From Pseudomonas sp. FP453 (GTDB taxonomy: Bacteria; Pseudomonadota; Gammaproteobacteria; Pseudomonadales; Pseudomonadaceae): a stretch of 64,000 nucleotides of DNA. Shown piece by piece: positions 16,631 through 30,901 of this stretch (the first letter of the stretch is position 1; each line of letters begins with the position of its first letter). Location of the stretch: positions 4,716,501 through 4,780,500 of the forward strand of contig NZ_CP117435.1 in NCBI RefSeq assembly GCF_030687495.1. The letters run 5' to 3'. A program made the position numbers and the translations under genes. Below the pieces are notes generated by a model, which had not been told where the DNA came from, did no database searches, and saw only the letters and a list, made by a program, of their open reading frames with translations.

Positions 16631-17872
16631 TCACTCGCCCTGTCGGGCCGGAGCGTCCAGCTCGAACGCGGTATGCAGCGCGCGTACAGCCAACTCCAGG
16701 TACTTCTCTTCGATCACTACCGAGACCTTGATCTCCGACGTGGAGATCATCTGGATGTTGATGCTCTCCTTGGCCAGGGCCCCAAACATGCGGCTGGCAA
16801 CGCCGGCATGGGAACGCATGCCCACGCCCACGATCGACACCTTGGCGATCTTGGTATCGCCGACCACTTCACGCGCACCAATCTCGCGGGCAGTGTTCTC
16901 CAGGATCTTCAGCGCCGCATCGTACTCGTTGCGGTGCACGGTGAAGGTGAAATCGGTGGTGTTATCGTGGGAAACGTTCTGCACGATCATGTCGACTTCA
17001 ACATTCGCGTCGCTGATCGGGCCCAGAATCTTGAAAGCCACGCCCGGGGTGTCTGGCACGCCACGGATAGTCAGCTTGGCTTCATCACGGTTGAAAGCGA
17101 TACCGGAAATGATCGGCTGTTCCATGGATTCCTCTTCATCAATAGTAATGAGGGTGCCCGGACCCTCTTTGAAGCTGTGCAATACGCGCAGCGGAACGTT
17201 GTACTTGCCGGCGAACTCCACCGCGCGGATCTGCAACACCTTGGAACCGAGGCTGGCCATTTCCAGCATCTCTTCAAAGGTGATCTTGTCCAGGCGCTGG
17301 GCCACGGACACCACACGCGGGTCAGTGGTGTAAACGCCGTCCACATCGGTGTAGATCTGGCATTCATCGGCCTTGAGAGCCGCTGCCAGCGCCACGCCGG
17401 TAGTGTCCGAACCGCCACGCCCAAGGGTGGTGATGTTGCCGTGCTCATCCACACCCTGGAAGCCTGCTACAACTACCACACGCCCGGCTTTCAGATCAGT
17501 GCGTATTTTCTGATCGTCGATCTGCAGGATGCGCGCCTTGGTATGTGCGCTGTCCGTGAGGATGCGTACCTGGCTGCCAGTGTAGGACACCGCCGGCACA
17601 CCGCGCTTGTTCAGCGCCATGGCCAGCAAGGCGATGGTCACCTGCTCACCCGTGGACACAATCACATCCAGCTCACGCGGCAGCGGCGGTTGATCACCGC
17701 TGATAGCCTTGGCCAGGTCGATCAGGCGATTGGTCTCGCCGCTCATGGCCGACAGCACCACCACCAGGTCGTCGCCGGCATCGCGGAATTTCTTAACCTT
17801 GTCGGCCACCTGCTCGATTCGTTCGACGGAGCCGACCGAGGTGCCTCCAAATTTCTGTACGATCAAAGCCAT
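16631..17872 (-). CDS. lysC: aspartate kinase
   Basis: This 413-residue protein catalyses ATP-dependent phosphorylation of aspartate, the first step to lysine, threonine, methionine and diaminopimelate. The kinase domain (1-~245) starts with ALIVQKFGGTSVG and includes DLVVVLSAMSGETN and LGRGGSDTTGVALAA. Two ACT domains follow (~265-400; LTIRGVPDTPGVAFKIL, VSIVGVGMRSHAGVA), which bind the inhibitors lysine and threonine. Homologues of this class often have an internal start that gives a separate regulatory beta chain. Located between alaS and rsmA, the standard Pseudomonas order. Confidence 0.96.
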   Translation of the reverse strand: MALIVQKFGGTSVGSVERIEQVADKVKKFRDAGDDLVVVLSAMSGETNRLIDLAKAISGDQPPLPRELDVIVSTGEQVTIALLAMALNKRGVPAVSYTGSQVRILTDSAHTKARILQIDDQKIRTDLKAGRVVVVAGFQGVDEHGNITTLGRGGSDTTGVALAAALKADECQIYTDVDGVYTTDPRVVSVAQRLDKITFEEMLEMASLGSKVLQIRAVEFAGKYNVPLRVLHSFKEGPGTLITIDEEESMEQPIISGIAFNRDEAKLTIRGVPDTPGVAFKILGPISDANVEVDMIVQNVSHDNTTDFTFTVHRNEYDAALKILENTAREIGAREVVGDTKIAKVSIVGVGMRSHAGVASRMFGALAKESINIQMISTSEIKVSVVIEEKYLELAVRALHTAFELDAPARQGE

Positions 17873-17933
17873 TTCTAAGCCGCCTCAGCCCGTAAAGGGG
17901 CGCCCAATAAACCAATCTTCCAGCACCTGCGCG

Positions 17934-17954
17934 CGCCCATGACTAGACCATGGG
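17934..17954. repeat. inverted repeat between alaS and lysC
   Basis: GCCCATG-ACTAGAC-CATGGGC, a perfect 7-bp stem downstream of alaS. It has no T-tract. It may stabilise or attenuate alaS-lysC read-through. Confidence 0.4.
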
Positions 17955-17969
17955 CACGCCACCAGTGCC

Positions 17970-20588
17970 TTAAATACCCGCTTCGACAAACGGCACGGTC
18001 AGGGCCAGGGCCGCGTCCAGGGCACCGGCGTCTACACCACCGCCTTGTGCCATGTCTGGACGACCACCGCCCTTCCCGCCCACTGCCGCAGCGGCTTGCT
18101 TCATCAAATCACCGGCCTTGAGTTGGCCAGTCAGGTCCTTGGTTACACCGGCAACCAGAACGACCTTATCCTCATGGACACCGCCGAGCAGGATCACTGC
18201 GCGGCCGAGCTTGTTCTTCAACTGATCGACCAAGGCCAACAGCGCCTTGCCGTCCTGACCGTCCAGGCGCGTGGCCAGGACCTTCACACCCTTGACGTCC
18301 AGGGCCGTGGCCGACAGATCGTCGCCCGCCGCGCTGGCTGCCTTGGCCTGCAACTGCTCCAGCTGTTTCTCCAGGGCGCGATTGCGCTCCAGCACGGCGG
18401 ACAGTTTGTCGATCAGGTTGTCGCGGCTGCCCTTGACCAGGCTGGCCGCTTCCTTGAGTTGTTCTTCGGCCGCGTTGAGGTAGGCCAGGGCCGCAGCGCC
18501 AGTCACTGCCTCAATACGGCGCACACCGGATGCCACACCGCCTTCGCTGATGATTTTCATCAGGGCGATGTCGCCGGTACGGTTGGCGTGGATACCGCCA
18601 CACAGTTCCACCGAGAAATCGCCGCCCATGCTCAGCACGCGCACGCTGTCGCCGTACTTCTCGCCGAACAGCGCCATGGCGCCCTTGGCCTTGGCGGTCT
18701 CGATGTCGGTTTCTTCGGTTTGCACCGGGGTGTTCTTGCGGATCTCGGCGTTGACGATGTCTTCCAGCGCCTTGATCTGCTCAGGCTTGATCGCTTCGAA
18801 GTGGCTGAAGTCGAAACGCAGGCGCTGGCTATCCACCAACGAGCCTTTCTGCTGGACGTGATCGCCCAGCACCTGGCGCAGTGCGGCGTGCAGCAAGTGC
18901 GTGGCCGAGTGATTCAGTGCGGTGGCATGGCGAACATCGGCATCGACCTGGGTATCGACCGGCGCACCGATCGTCAGGTTGCCCAGCACCATCACACCGT
19001 GATGCAGGAACGCACCGCCGGTCTTGGTGGTGTCGCGCACGTCAAAACGGCCGGACGTCGAACTCAGGAAACCACAGTCACCGACCTGGCCACCGGATTC
19101 GGCGTAGAACGGCGTCTGGTCCAGGACCACGACGGCCTCTTCGCCTTCGTTCAGCACGTCGACCGACTTGCCGTCTTTATAGATGGCAACGATCTTGGCC
19201 GAACCCACGGTGGCGCTGTAGCCGGTGAACTCGGTCGGCACATCAACCTTGACCAGGGTGTTGTAGTCCAGGCCAAAAGAGCTGGCGGAACGCGCACGCA
19301 CACGCTGGGCTTCCATCTCACGCTCAAAACCGGCTTCGTCGATGGTCAGCTCGCGCTCACGAGCGATGTCGGCAGTCAGGTCCATCGGGAAGCCGTAGGT
19401 GTCGTACAGCTTGAACACCACGTCGCCCGGCACCACGGTACCTTTAAGCTCGGCCAGGTCCTGCTCGAGAATCTTCAGGCCGTGTTCCAGGGTCTTGGAG
19501 AATTGCTCCTCCTCGGCCTTGAGCACGCGCTCGATGTTGCCTTGCTGTTGCTTGAGTTCCGGGAAGGCTTCGCCCATCTCGGCAACCAACGCAGCAACGA
19601 TCTTGTAGAAAAAGCTACCGGTAGCGCCCAGCTTGTTACCGTGGCGGCAGGCGCGACGGATGATGCGGCGCAGCACATAACCACGGCCTTCGTTCGACGG
19701 CAGCACGCCATCGGCGATCAGGAAGCCGCAGGAGCGGATGTGGTCCGACACTACCTTGAGCGAAGACTGGCTTTCATTGGCGCAGCCAATGGCCGCCGCC
19801 GAGGCGCTCAGCAGGTTGGTGAACAGGTCGATTTCATAGTTGGAGTGCACGTGCTGCATCACCGCACTGATCCGCTCCAGGCCCATGCCGGTGTCTACCG
19901 ACGGCGCTGGCAACGGATGCAACACGCCATCGGCGGTGCGGTTGAACTGCATGAACACGTTGTTCCAGATCTCGATGTAACGGTCGCCGTCTTCTTCCGG
20001 CGAGCCCGGCGGGCCGCCCCAGATGTCGGCGCCGTGGTCGTAGAAGATCTCGGTGCAAGGGCCGCACGGGCCGGTGTCGCCCATGGTCCAGAAGTTGTCG
20101 GAAGCGTACGGCGCGCCTTTGTTGTCGCCGATACGGATCATGCGCTCTTCAGGCACGCCGATGTGTTGGGTCCAGATGTCATACGCTTCGTCGTCCGTCG
20201 CGTACACGGTGACCCAGAGTTTTTCCTTCGGCAGCTGCAGCACGCCGGTCAGGAAGGTCCAGGCGAAGGTGATCGCATCTTTCTTGAAATAGTCGCCAAA
20301 GCTGAAGTTGCCCAGCATTTCGAAGAACGTGTGGTGACGCGCGGTGTAACCGACGTTTTCCAGGTCACTGTTCTTGCCGCCGGCGCGTACGCACTTCTGG
20401 CTGCTGGTGGCGCGGGTATAGGCGCGCTTTTCCTGGCCCAGGAAGCAGTCCTTGAACTGGTTCATCCCCGCGTTGGTGAACAGCAGGGTTGGGTCATTGC
20501 CTGGTATCAAGGAGCTGGAGGCTACACGGGTGTGGCCTTGCTCTTCGAAGAAGCGAAGGAAGGCTTCACGGATTTCTGCGCTTTTCAT
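17970..20588 (-). CDS. alaS: alanyl-tRNA synthetase
   Basis: This 872-residue class II synthetase charges tRNA-Ala. The aminoacylation domain starts [19 protein letters not shown] and has motifs such as [17 protein letters not shown] and [18 protein letters not shown]. The editing domain carries the zinc-site residues HSATHLLH and CGGIH, which remove Ser/Gly. The C-Ala domain ends in [16 protein letters not shown] chose ATG 20588 because homologues begin there; 22 upstream codons are unlike the family. A TATAAT lies in the loop of the hairpin at 20649-20682. Confidence 0.97.
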   Translation of the reverse strand: MKSAEIREAFLRFFEEQGHTRVASSSLIPGNDPTLLFTNAGMNQFKDCFLGQEKRAYTRATSSQKCVRAGGKNSDLENVGYTARHHTFFEMLGNFSFGDYFKKDAITFAWTFLTGVLQLPKEKLWVTVYATDDEAYDIWTQHIGVPEERMIRIGDNKGAPYASDNFWTMGDTGPCGPCTEIFYDHGADIWGGPPGSPEEDGDRYIEIWNNVFMQFNRTADGVLHPLPAPSVDTGMGLERISAVMQHVHSNYEIDLFTNLLSASAAAIGCANESQSSLKVVSDHIRSCGFLIADGVLPSNEGRGYVLRRIIRRACRHGNKLGATGSFFYKIVAALVAEMGEAFPELKQQQGNIERVLKAEEEQFSKTLEHGLKILEQDLAELKGTVVPGDVVFKLYDTYGFPMDLTADIARERELTIDEAGFEREMEAQRVRARSASSFGLDYNTLVKVDVPTEFTGYSATVGSAKIVAIYKDGKSVDVLNEGEEAVVVLDQTPFYAESGGQVGDCGFLSSTSGRFDVRDTTKTGGAFLHHGVMVLGNLTIGAPVDTQVDADVRHATALNHSATHLLHAALRQVLGDHVQQKGSLVDSQRLRFDFSHFEAIKPEQIKALEDIVNAEIRKNTPVQTEETDIETAKAKGAMALFGEKYGDSVRVLSMGGDFSVELCGGIHANRTGDIALMKIISEGGVASGVRRIEAVTGAAALAYLNAAEEQLKEAASLVKGSRDNLIDKLSAVLERNRALEKQLEQLQAKAASAAGDDLSATALDVKGVKVLATRLDGQDGKALLALVDQLKNKLGRAVILLGGVHEDKVVLVAGVTKDLTGQLKAGDLMKQAAAAVGGKGGGRPDMAQGGGVDAGALDAALALTVPFVEAGI

Positions 20589-20648
20589 TAGGTTCTTCCA
20601 CGGAGGCTGCGGCCAAAGGCCAGTGCGCAACATCATCAGACGGAGCGA

Positions 20649-20682
20649 CGGCAAAGGGCCGCATTATATCGGCCCTTTGCCG
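20649..20682 (-). promoter_or_regulatory. hairpin with embedded -10, ltaE/alaS junction
   Basis: Perfect 13-bp arms CGGCAAAGGGCCG and CGGCCCTTTGCCG flank an 8-nt loop whose minus strand contains TATAAT (20663-20668). It lies 52 bp after the ltaE stop and 61 bp before the alaS start. It could end ltaE transcription and also hold the alaS -10; no good -35 is seen. Confidence 0.5.
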
Positions 20683-20734
20683 GTGGTACAGCGTGTTTAT
20701 ACGATTGAAACGTTCAATTAGACGGTGTGCAGGC

Positions 20735-21739
20735 TCATTTGCGCGAAAATTCGACGAATGTCGCCAGCACCTGTTCGATCTGCGCGCGGCTCACATCCAA
20801 ATGGGTGACCATGCGCAGGCGCGGGGCGGCGCTCAACGTGATCCCACGCTCGGCGGCAAACGCCTTCAACGCCTGGGCCTGCTCGCCAATCTGCACGTAG
20901 ACCATGTTGGTCTGCACCGGCTCCACCGTGTAGCCGGCCTTGCGCAGCTCATCCCCCAGCCATTGCGCGTTGGCATGGTCGTCGGCCAGGCGCTGCACCT
21001 GGTGATCCAGCGCGTACAGCCCCGCCGCCGCCAGCGAGCCGGCCTGGCGCATACCGCCGCCGACCATCTTGCGCAAGCGCCGGGCCTTGGCGATCAGCAC
21101 CTGCGAGCCACACAGCACCGAACCAATCGGCGCGCCCAGGCCTTTGGACAAACACACCGAGACCGAATCGAAATACCCGGCGATCTCCCGCGCATCCACC
21201 CCCAGCTTGACCGCCGCGTTGTAGATCCGCGCGCCGTCCAGGTGCAGCGCCAGGCCATGCTCGCGGGTAAACGCGCGCGCCCTGGCCAGGTATTCCAGGG
21301 GCAGCACCTTGCCCTGCATGGTGTTTTCCAACGCCAGCAGGCGCGTGCGGGCGAAGTGGAAGTCGTCGGGCTTGATCGCCTCCAGCACCTGGTCCAGGTC
21401 CAGGGAGCCGTCCGCCTGCACCTCCAGCGGCTGCGGCTGAATCGAACCGAGCACCGCCGCGCCACCGCCTTCGTATTTGTAGGTGTGGGCTTGCTGGCCG
21501 ACGATGTATTCCTCGCCGCGCTCACAGTGCGCCATCAACGCCAGCAGGTTGCTCATGGTGCCGGTGGGCACGAACAACGCCGCGTCGAAGCCCAGGCGTT
21601 TGGCCATTTCGGCTTCCAGCAGGTTGACGCTGGGGTCTTCGCCATACACGTCGTCGCCGCTGGCGGCGTTGGCCATGGCGTCTCGCATGCCGGGGGTGGG
21701 TTGGGTCACGGTGTCGCTGCGCAGGTCGATCACAGACAT
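20735..21739 (-). CDS. ltaE: low-specificity L-threonine aldolase
   Basis: This 334-residue PLP enzyme splits L-threonine and L-allo-threonine to glycine and acetaldehyde. Visible family marks are the N-terminus [46 protein letters not shown], and the PLP lysine in [13 protein letters not shown]. The start at 21739 fits family length; the 36 upstream codons are not family-like. It is monocistronic between alaS and the FMN riboswitch. Confidence 0.93.
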   Translation of the reverse strand: MSVIDLRSDTVTQPTPGMRDAMANAASGDDVYGEDPSVNLLEAEMAKRLGFDAALFVPTGTMSNLLALMAHCERGEEYIVGQQAHTYKYEGGGAAVLGSIQPQPLEVQADGSLDLDQVLEAIKPDDFHFARTRLLALENTMQGKVLPLEYLARARAFTREHGLALHLDGARIYNAAVKLGVDAREIAGYFDSVSVCLSKGLGAPIGSVLCGSQVLIAKARRLRKMVGGGMRQAGSLAAAGLYALDHQVQRLADDHANAQWLGDELRKAGYTVEPVQTNMVYVQIGEQAQALKAFAAERGITLSAAPRLRMVTHLDVSRAQIEQVLATFVEFSRK

Positions 21740-21932
21740 GAAACAGGCCTCTAACGGATTGGATAAGTCCTTTTGCAGATCATTACTGCGGGCAACGCCA
21801 CGGAATATCAAGCCCCGGGCATATTCAATCGAATACCAACCAAACAAACCGATATAGCCTATCGATACGGCAGCCGTGCAGTTTTTGAAAAACCATGATA
21901 AAAACTCTCCGCCGCCAGGGTTCTGGTGGCAA

Positions 21933-22096
21933 CGTTCTCAGGGCGGGGTGCAATTCCCCACCGGCGGTAATTACACGCAATGTGTATAGCCCGCGAGCGC
22001 TTGGCGCCTCGAACTGCTCACGCGGGACGGCGCCAAGGTCAGCAGACCCGGTGTGATCCCGGGGCCGACGGTCATAGTCCGGATGAAGAGAGAACG
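21933..22096 (+). promoter_or_regulatory. FMN riboswitch (RFN element)
   Basis: All conserved blocks are present in order: GTTCTCAGGGCGGGGTGCAA, TTCCCCACCGGCGGTA, GCCCGCGAGCG, GTCAGCAGACCCGGTG, TCCGGGGCCGACGG-type segment, GTCATAGTCCGGATGAAGAG and AGAAC closing the P1 stem. FMN binding should switch off the downstream ribH gene, which begins about 90 nt later. Confidence 0.95.
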
Positions 22097-22187
22097 GGAT
22101 TGGCACCTAAGGGCCGCTCGTCTTGCGTACCCTTAAATCCCATTCGATTCATATCGCCCTGTTTTTTTCTTAAACAGGAGTCAGAAC

Positions 22188-22697
22188 ATGCAACCCACCG
22201 CAATCGACAGCAAAAGCAAAAACCATCACGGCGAGCGCGTCGCGTTTATCCAGGCCTGCTGGCACAAGGATATTGTCGACCAATCGCGCAAAGGCTTCCT
22301 CGCCGAAATGATCGCCCAGGGCTACCAGGAATCGGACATCGATTTCTTCGAAGTCGGCGGTGCCTTTGAAATGCCCCTGCACGCCAAGCTGCTGGCCAAG
22401 ACCGGCCGCTACGCCGGTATCGTTGCCGCCGCGCTGGTGGTGGACGGCGGCATCTACCGCCACGAGTTCGTGGCGCAGTCGGTGGTCAGCGGCCTGATGC
22501 AGGTGCAGCTGGAAACCGAAGTGCCGGTGTTCTCGGTGTCGCTGACGCCGCATCACTTCCATGCGGGCAGCGAGCACCACACGTTCTTCTACGAGCACTT
22601 CGTGCACAAGGGCCAGGAAGCGGCACGCACCTGCGCCGACACCCTGCACAAGGTCCGCGCGATCCGCCGCAGCGAGCCGCGTGCCGTAGCGGTCTAA
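22188..22697 (+). CDS. ribH: 6,7-dimethyl-8-ribityllumazine synthase, RibH2 type
   Basis: This 169-residue enzyme condenses 5-amino-6-ribitylamino-uracil with a C4 phosphate in riboflavin synthesis. Family marks are RVAFIQACWHKDIVDQ, FFEVGGAFEMPLHAKLL, ALVVDGGIYRHEFVA (catalytic H in RHEF) and VFSVSLTPHHF. The H-rich C-terminal part resembles the decameric RibH2 paralogues (as in Brucella) rather than the housekeeping RibH of the ribD-nusB cluster. It stands alone behind an FMN riboswitch, so it is probably a flavin-responsive second copy. AGGAGT precedes ATG 22188. Confidence 0.92.
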   Translation: MQPTAIDSKSKNHHGERVAFIQACWHKDIVDQSRKGFLAEMIAQGYQESDIDFFEVGGAFEMPLHAKLLAKTGRYAGIVAAALVVDGGIYRHEFVAQSVVSGLMQVQLETEVPVFSVSLTPHHFHAGSEHHTFFYEHFVHKGQEAARTCADTLHKVRAIRRSEPRAVAV

Positions 22698-22715
22698 GCC
22701 ACCCTGCAAAACCAA

Positions 22716-22806
22716 ATGTGGGAGCGGGCTTGCCCGCGATTACGGAGTGTCAGTCAACAACGCTGTGACTGAACCACCGCTATCGCGGGCAAGCCCGCTC
22801 CCACAT
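22716..22806. repeat. REPIN (GCGGG type)
   Basis: Two REP units, TGTGGGAGCGGGCTTGCCCG and its reverse complement, face each other across about 45 bp. It sits between the convergent ribH and aruE genes. Confidence 0.9.
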
Positions 22807-22829
22807 TGGGTAGTGCTAGACCTTGAGAT

Positions 22830-23834
22830 TTACGCCAGCCCGGCAGCCGTCGTCGGCACAATCAGGATCCCCGCCCGCAAGCCGTTCTTCACCTTCGGAT
22901 TCGGGAAGATAATGCGCGCCCCCTCCTCCTCGATCACCCAACGGGTCTTGGCCACGTCTTCGGCCAGCAGATAGCCCTTTTCCAACTCCGAAAAATTCTC
23001 CACATCCGCTGGCAAGTGCAGCAGGAACGCATCGCTGTGCTTGATCACTTCCCGCGCCACGGCGAACAGTTTCAGGCCGTCAAGGCTGTCGGTCGCAGGC
23101 TCGCTGCCTTCGATGATCTGCTGCAAGCGCGTCTCCAGGCGGGACACGTCCACGCCCTGGTTCTGCCCGAACGGCCGCGCCTTGCCCAGTTCCAGGGTGA
23201 AAGCCTCGGCGTCGAGTTGCTCGTAGGTAAACGCGGTGAAGGTGATGGAGGTTTTGTTCTGCAACAGCACCGCCTCCATACCGGCGGCACGCAGGCGCTC
23301 CAGTTCACGACGGGAATGCTGGCGCCCGGCCTTCCACGGGTACAAGGCGAACTGCTCGATCTTCGAACCGCGAATCGCAGTGTGCAGGTCGTAATGCAGG
23401 CGCGCTCGGTCGGGCAGGCTGAAAAAGCTGCGGGCCAGTTGCTCAAGCTCGGCGGCACGCATGGCCTCCGGGCCGATGTTTTGTTCGTGGCGGCCATTGA
23501 ACAGCCGGTTGACGTCCAGTTCGAGGTAACGCTCGCCGCGGCGCATGGCCTCGGGGTTGCCGAACAGGAACAGAATACGGTTGCGGGGCTTGATCTCCCC
23601 ACGGGCGATGCCTTGCAACAGGCGGTCGAGCAGTTCGATCGGCGCCGTTTCGTTGCCATGGATGCCGGACGACAGCAGCAGGTCGCCGCCGTCGTCTCGG
23701 CCCTGCGGTGGGCGCACTTCCAGCGCGCCCTCGCTGAGCCAGCGCATCTGCACGCCGTCGACAGTCAGTTGAATTTTTTGCGCCGGTTCGCGACCGGCGA
23801 GGGTCAGTTCAAGCAGTTTGCCGAGGGCGAGCAT
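22830..23834 (-). CDS. astE: succinylglutamate desuccinylase
   Basis: This 334-residue zinc carboxypeptidase-like enzyme makes the last step of the AST pathway, N2-succinylglutamate to glutamate and succinate. Zinc ligands and motif are visible in [16 protein letters not shown] (H and E) and [13 protein letters not shown] (second H); ELGKARPFG carries the catalytic-type E. It is the last gene of the aru/ast cluster; P. aeruginosa name aruE. Confidence 0.95.
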   Translation of the reverse strand: MLALGKLLELTLAGREPAQKIQLTVDGVQMRWLSEGALEVRPPQGRDDGGDLLLSSGIHGNETAPIELLDRLLQGIARGEIKPRNRILFLFGNPEAMRRGERYLELDVNRLFNGRHEQNIGPEAMRAAELEQLARSFFSLPDRARLHYDLHTAIRGSKIEQFALYPWKAGRQHSRRELERLRAAGMEAVLLQNKTSITFTAFTYEQLDAEAFTLELGKARPFGQNQGVDVSRLETRLQQIIEGSEPATDSLDGLKLFAVAREVIKHSDAFLLHLPADVENFSELEKGYLLAEDVAKTRWVIEEEGARIIFPNPKVKNGLRAGILIVPTTAAGLA

Positions 23835-23846
23835 AAGCAGCTTCTC

Positions 23847-24137
23847 TTAGTGGTTGCAGCCTGGACCGTGGACGTGATCGTCGTCGTCACCTTCAACGTC
23901 AGCCGGTTCCATTTCCAGTTGCAGGCTCATCAGGTTGGTGGCCAATGGGCGCATCAGCAGGTTGGCGTATTCAGCATCGCCTTCTTCCACGTCCACGCCG
24001 ATCAGCAGTTGGCCACGGCCGTCGTGCTGGATCCAGATTTCCTTGCCCTGCCACACCACGGCGACGCGGGTGCAGGAGGTTTCCAGCTGGGTGCCGTCGG
24101 TGTCTTCAAGAATCAGTTTCAGGGTGTCGGTGGTCAT
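23847..24137 (-). CDS. conserved hypothetical protein of the aru cluster (PA0900-like)
   Basis: This is a 96-residue acidic protein with an N-terminal beta-rich segment (TLKLILEDTDGTQLETSCTR) and a tail DDDDHVHGPGCNH that could bind a metal. A small gene at this place is conserved between aruB and aruE in Pseudomonas (PA0900 in P. aeruginosa). Its function in arginine catabolism is not known. Spacing is 25 bp from astB and 12 bp to astE, within the operon. Confidence 0.8.
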   Translation of the reverse strand: MTTDTLKLILEDTDGTQLETSCTRVAVVWQGKEIWIQHDGRGQLLIGVDVEEGDAEYANLLMRPLATNLMSLQLEMEPADVEGDDDDHVHGPGCNH

Positions 24138-24162
24138 ATATATAACTCTCAGCCGTGCGGCG

Positions 24163-25509
24163 TTAATTGATCTGGAAAGGATAAACCGCGCCCAGTTTAA
24201 GGATTTGCGTCAGTTCATCCAGTGCCGTCCGGCATTCAAGCAACAACTGCGGGTCAGCCAGGTCGCTTTCGCGCAAGCTGTCGCGGTAGTGCTTGCCTAC
24301 CCACTGGGTCAGTGTTTCGTACAACGGCGCGGTCATGATAACCCCTGGATTCACCGCCGCCAGTTCCGTTTCGTTCAACGCCACACGCAAGCGCAGGCAC
24401 GCCGGGCCACCGCCGTTCTGCATGCTTTGCTTGAGGTCGAAGACTTTGACTTCACGGATCAGCCCGCCCGACGCAGTCAGGCCTTGCAGGTACTGCCACA
24501 CGCGTTCGTTGGCGCGGCATTCTTCCGGCACGATCAGCAGCATCGAGCCGTCGGCGCGGGTCAGCAACTGGCTGTTGAACAGGTAGGAACGCACCGCGTC
24601 CTCGACACTGACCAGGGCACGGGGCACGCAGACGGACTGGAAGTTGCCGCCCAGCTTGCCCAACTTGGCTTGCAGCTCAGCGAGCATCTGTTCGGTATTG
24701 AGGAACGCATCCTCGTGATAGAACAGCACTTCGCCATTGCCCACCGCGATCACGTCGTTGTGGAACACACCGGCATCGATCACCGCCGGGTTCTGCTGGG
24801 CGTAGACCACGCCGTGGTCCTTCAGGCCGTGCAAGCGCGCAACCGCCTGGGACGCTTCAAGCGTCTGGCGCGCCGGGTACTTTTGCGGCGCCGGGAAGCG
24901 GCTATCGAACGCACTGCGGCCGAACACAAAAAACTCCACGCCCGCGTCACCGTACTCACGGCAGAAACGCGTGTGGTTGGCCGCGCCTTCATCACCGAAC
25001 TGCGCCACCGCCGGCAACGCGGCGTGGTGGGCGAAGTGCTTGGCGTCGGCAAACATCGCCCCCAGCACGCGGCTGGTGGTCGGGTGTTCGATGCTGCGGT
25101 GGTATTTGCAGTTCAGGTTGGCGGCGGTGAAGTGCACGCGGCCGTCGGCGGTGTCGGCGCTTGGGCTGACCGTGGCGGCGTTGGCCACCCACATGCTCGA
25201 TGCCGAGCAGCTGGCGACCAGCAATGGCATGGCGTCCTTGGCGGCTTGCTGGATCACCTGGGCGTCGCTGCCGCTGAAGCCGAGGCTGCGCAAGGCGGCG
25301 ACGTCGGGACGTTCCTGTGGTGCGAGCACGCCCTGGACAAAGCCCATGTCCATCAGGGCCTTCATTTTTTGCAGGCCCTGCAACGCCGCTTCCTTGGGGT
25401 TGGAATGCTGCTGGCTGTTGCTCTGGGACGCGACGTTGCCAAAGGACAAACCGCCGTAGTTATGGGTCGGCCCCACTAGACCGTCAAAATTGACTTCATA
25501 GGATTTCAT
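24163..25509 (-). CDS. astB: N-succinylarginine dihydrolase
   Basis: This 448-residue enzyme of the guanidino-modifying superfamily converts N2-succinylarginine to succinylornithine, 2 NH3 and CO2. Family marks are [20 protein letters not shown] at the start, [12 protein letters not shown], and [14 protein letters not shown] near the C-terminus; the nucleophile Cys lies in the closing helix region. Start 25509 is chosen because homologues begin [10 protein letters not shown]; the 52 codons upstream run through a REPIN and are not coding. Second step of the AST pathway. Confidence 0.96.
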   Translation of the reverse strand: MKSYEVNFDGLVGPTHNYGGLSFGNVASQSNSQQHSNPKEAALQGLQKMKALMDMGFVQGVLAPQERPDVAALRSLGFSGSDAQVIQQAAKDAMPLLVASCSASSMWVANAATVSPSADTADGRVHFTAANLNCKYHRSIEHPTTSRVLGAMFADAKHFAHHAALPAVAQFGDEGAANHTRFCREYGDAGVEFFVFGRSAFDSRFPAPQKYPARQTLEASQAVARLHGLKDHGVVYAQQNPAVIDAGVFHNDVIAVGNGEVLFYHEDAFLNTEQMLAELQAKLGKLGGNFQSVCVPRALVSVEDAVRSYLFNSQLLTRADGSMLLIVPEECRANERVWQYLQGLTASGGLIREVKVFDLKQSMQNGGGPACLRLRVALNETELAAVNPGVIMTAPLYETLTQWVGKHYRDSLRESDLADPQLLLECRTALDELTQILKLGAVYPFQIN

Positions 25510-25579
25510 CGGCGAGGCTCCACGAACATCTGTTTTTATAGGCATTAATTGCAGGTCTATATCTGTAAACCCGATCAAC

Positions 25580-25665
25580 TGTGGGAGCTGGCTTGCCTGC
25601 GATGGCATCACCTCGGTGTACCTGAAAGACCGAGTCGCCTGTATCGCAGGCAAGCCAGCTCCCAC
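25580..25665. repeat. REPIN (GCTGG type) between astD and astB
   Basis: GTGGGAGCTGGCTTGCCTGC and its reverse complement are separated by about 40 bp. It lies inside the aru gene cluster, between astD and astB, where it may affect mRNA stability. Confidence 0.9.
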
Positions 25666-25683
25666 ACAAGCCTGCTTCCACCT

Positions 25684-28175
<2,492 letters not shown>

Positions 28176-28226
28176 GCTATCTCCTCAGACGGGCCGCCCG
28201 CTAAAGGCCACCCGCGAAACTCTGTG

Positions 28227-29250
28227 TTAAACCGCAACCAAACGCACGCTGGCGCCTTCGCCGACACCCAGCGCTTCCGCTGCGGCCAGATCCAGGGTCA
28301 CCGGTTTGCCGGGCGCGTAGTCCAGTTCCAGCAGCACCGCGCGGTAATCCTGCAACGACGCATTGCTCACCAGGTACTGGCGGCCGACACCCTTGACCAT
28401 CTCGCCGATCTTCACCGGCACCACGCGGCTCTGGGCAATCGAGCGAATGCCCGAGACCCGTGCATGCAGCGTCGGGCCACCGTCGAAGATGTCGATGTAA
28501 TGGTCGGTCTCGAAGCCTTCGCGCATCAGGATGTCGAAGGTGATCTGCGCACGCGGGTGCACCTGGCCCATCGCCTCTTGAGCTTCGTCGGGCAGCAGTG
28601 GCACGTAGATCGGGTAGTGCGGCATCAGTTCGGCGAGGAAGGTACGGCTTTTCAGCCCGCACAGGCGCTCGGCGGCGGCGTAGTTGAGGTCGAAGAAGTT
28701 GCGGCCGATGGCGTCCCAGAACGGCGAGTCACCGTTCTCGTCGCTGTAGCCGACGATCTCGGTCACCACCGAGTCGGCAAAGCGCTCGGGGTGGCTGGCG
28801 ACGAACAGCAGGCGGCCACGGGAATTGAGTTCCGACCACGGCGAACCGACCAGCTCGGGCACCACATAGAAGCTGGTGAGCAGGCTGTTGCCGGTGAGGT
28901 CGTGGCACTGGGAAAGCACGTGGATCTTGTTGTGGATCTTCAGCTCGCGGGAGGCGTGCACGAAGGTCTCGTTACGAAAACTGTAGAAGGGTTCCGAATA
29001 GCCGGCCGACGCGACAATGGCCGAGCACCCGGCGAGCTTGCCGGTCTCGGTGTCTTCGAGCACGAAGAAATAGCTTTCTTCACCGTTGAAACTCACCTCG
29101 GCCGCGAAGGACGCTTCGCTGGCGGCGATCTTGTCTGACGCTGAGGCGTTCGACATCATCCGGCAAGGAGGTGACACCAATCGGGCTGTCCGCAGCCAGA
29201 CGCTGTACCTCGCCCAGATCAGCCATTTGCGCGGGGCGCATCACCAGCAT
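28227..29250 (-). pseudogene. aruF: arginine N-succinyltransferase alpha subunit, frameshifted
   Basis: The N-terminal part (MLVMRPAQMADLGEVQRLAA... to DDVERLS) is read from ATG 29250, with GGAGTG upstream. The remainder (DKIAASEASFAAEVSFNGEE to the stop at 28227) is in another frame. Between the codons for S and D there are four extra bases (GTCA on the coding strand; about 29136-29139 on the plus strand, TGAC). Removing them restores a continuous AruF-like protein of about 339 residues with PFYSFRNETFVHASRELK and GDSPFWDAIGRNFFDL. An internal start could give a truncated protein from 29180, lacking the first ~37 residues. The insertion could be a true mutation or a sequencing error. Confidence 0.88.
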
Positions 29251-29324
29251 GGTGTCACTCCTTAACTCGAAAAACTCATAGAGGGAAAAATGCCGGACAC
29301 GGAATTTGGATTCACATAAATCCA

Positions 29325-29416
29325 ATGTGGGAGCGGGCTTGCCCGCGATAGCAGTCTGTCAGTTGATGAATCAGGTGACTGATCCACCGCTATCGCGGGC
29401 AAGCCCGCTCCCACAC
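29325..29416. repeat. REPIN (GCGGG type) between aruC and aruF
   Basis: Inverted pair of TGTGGGAGCGGGCTTGCCCG units with about 45 bp between, located in the aruC-aruF gap. Confidence 0.9.
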
Positions 29417-29434
29417 TTGATCCGGCCCGGTCAA

Positions 29435-30800
<1,366 letters not shown>

Positions 30801-30901
30801 AATACCGTCGCAATGGCGCAGTTTAAACTAACTATCTAGAGCGGGTCGGCTCAAACGCGCTGATCTACTGATGCGCTTTATAGCCCTTCAGAGATCCGCT
30901 C

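Noticed and set aside
18045..20591. 848-codon rightward frame opposite alaS
   Set aside because: Perfect antisense of alaS; caused by GC-rich codon use.
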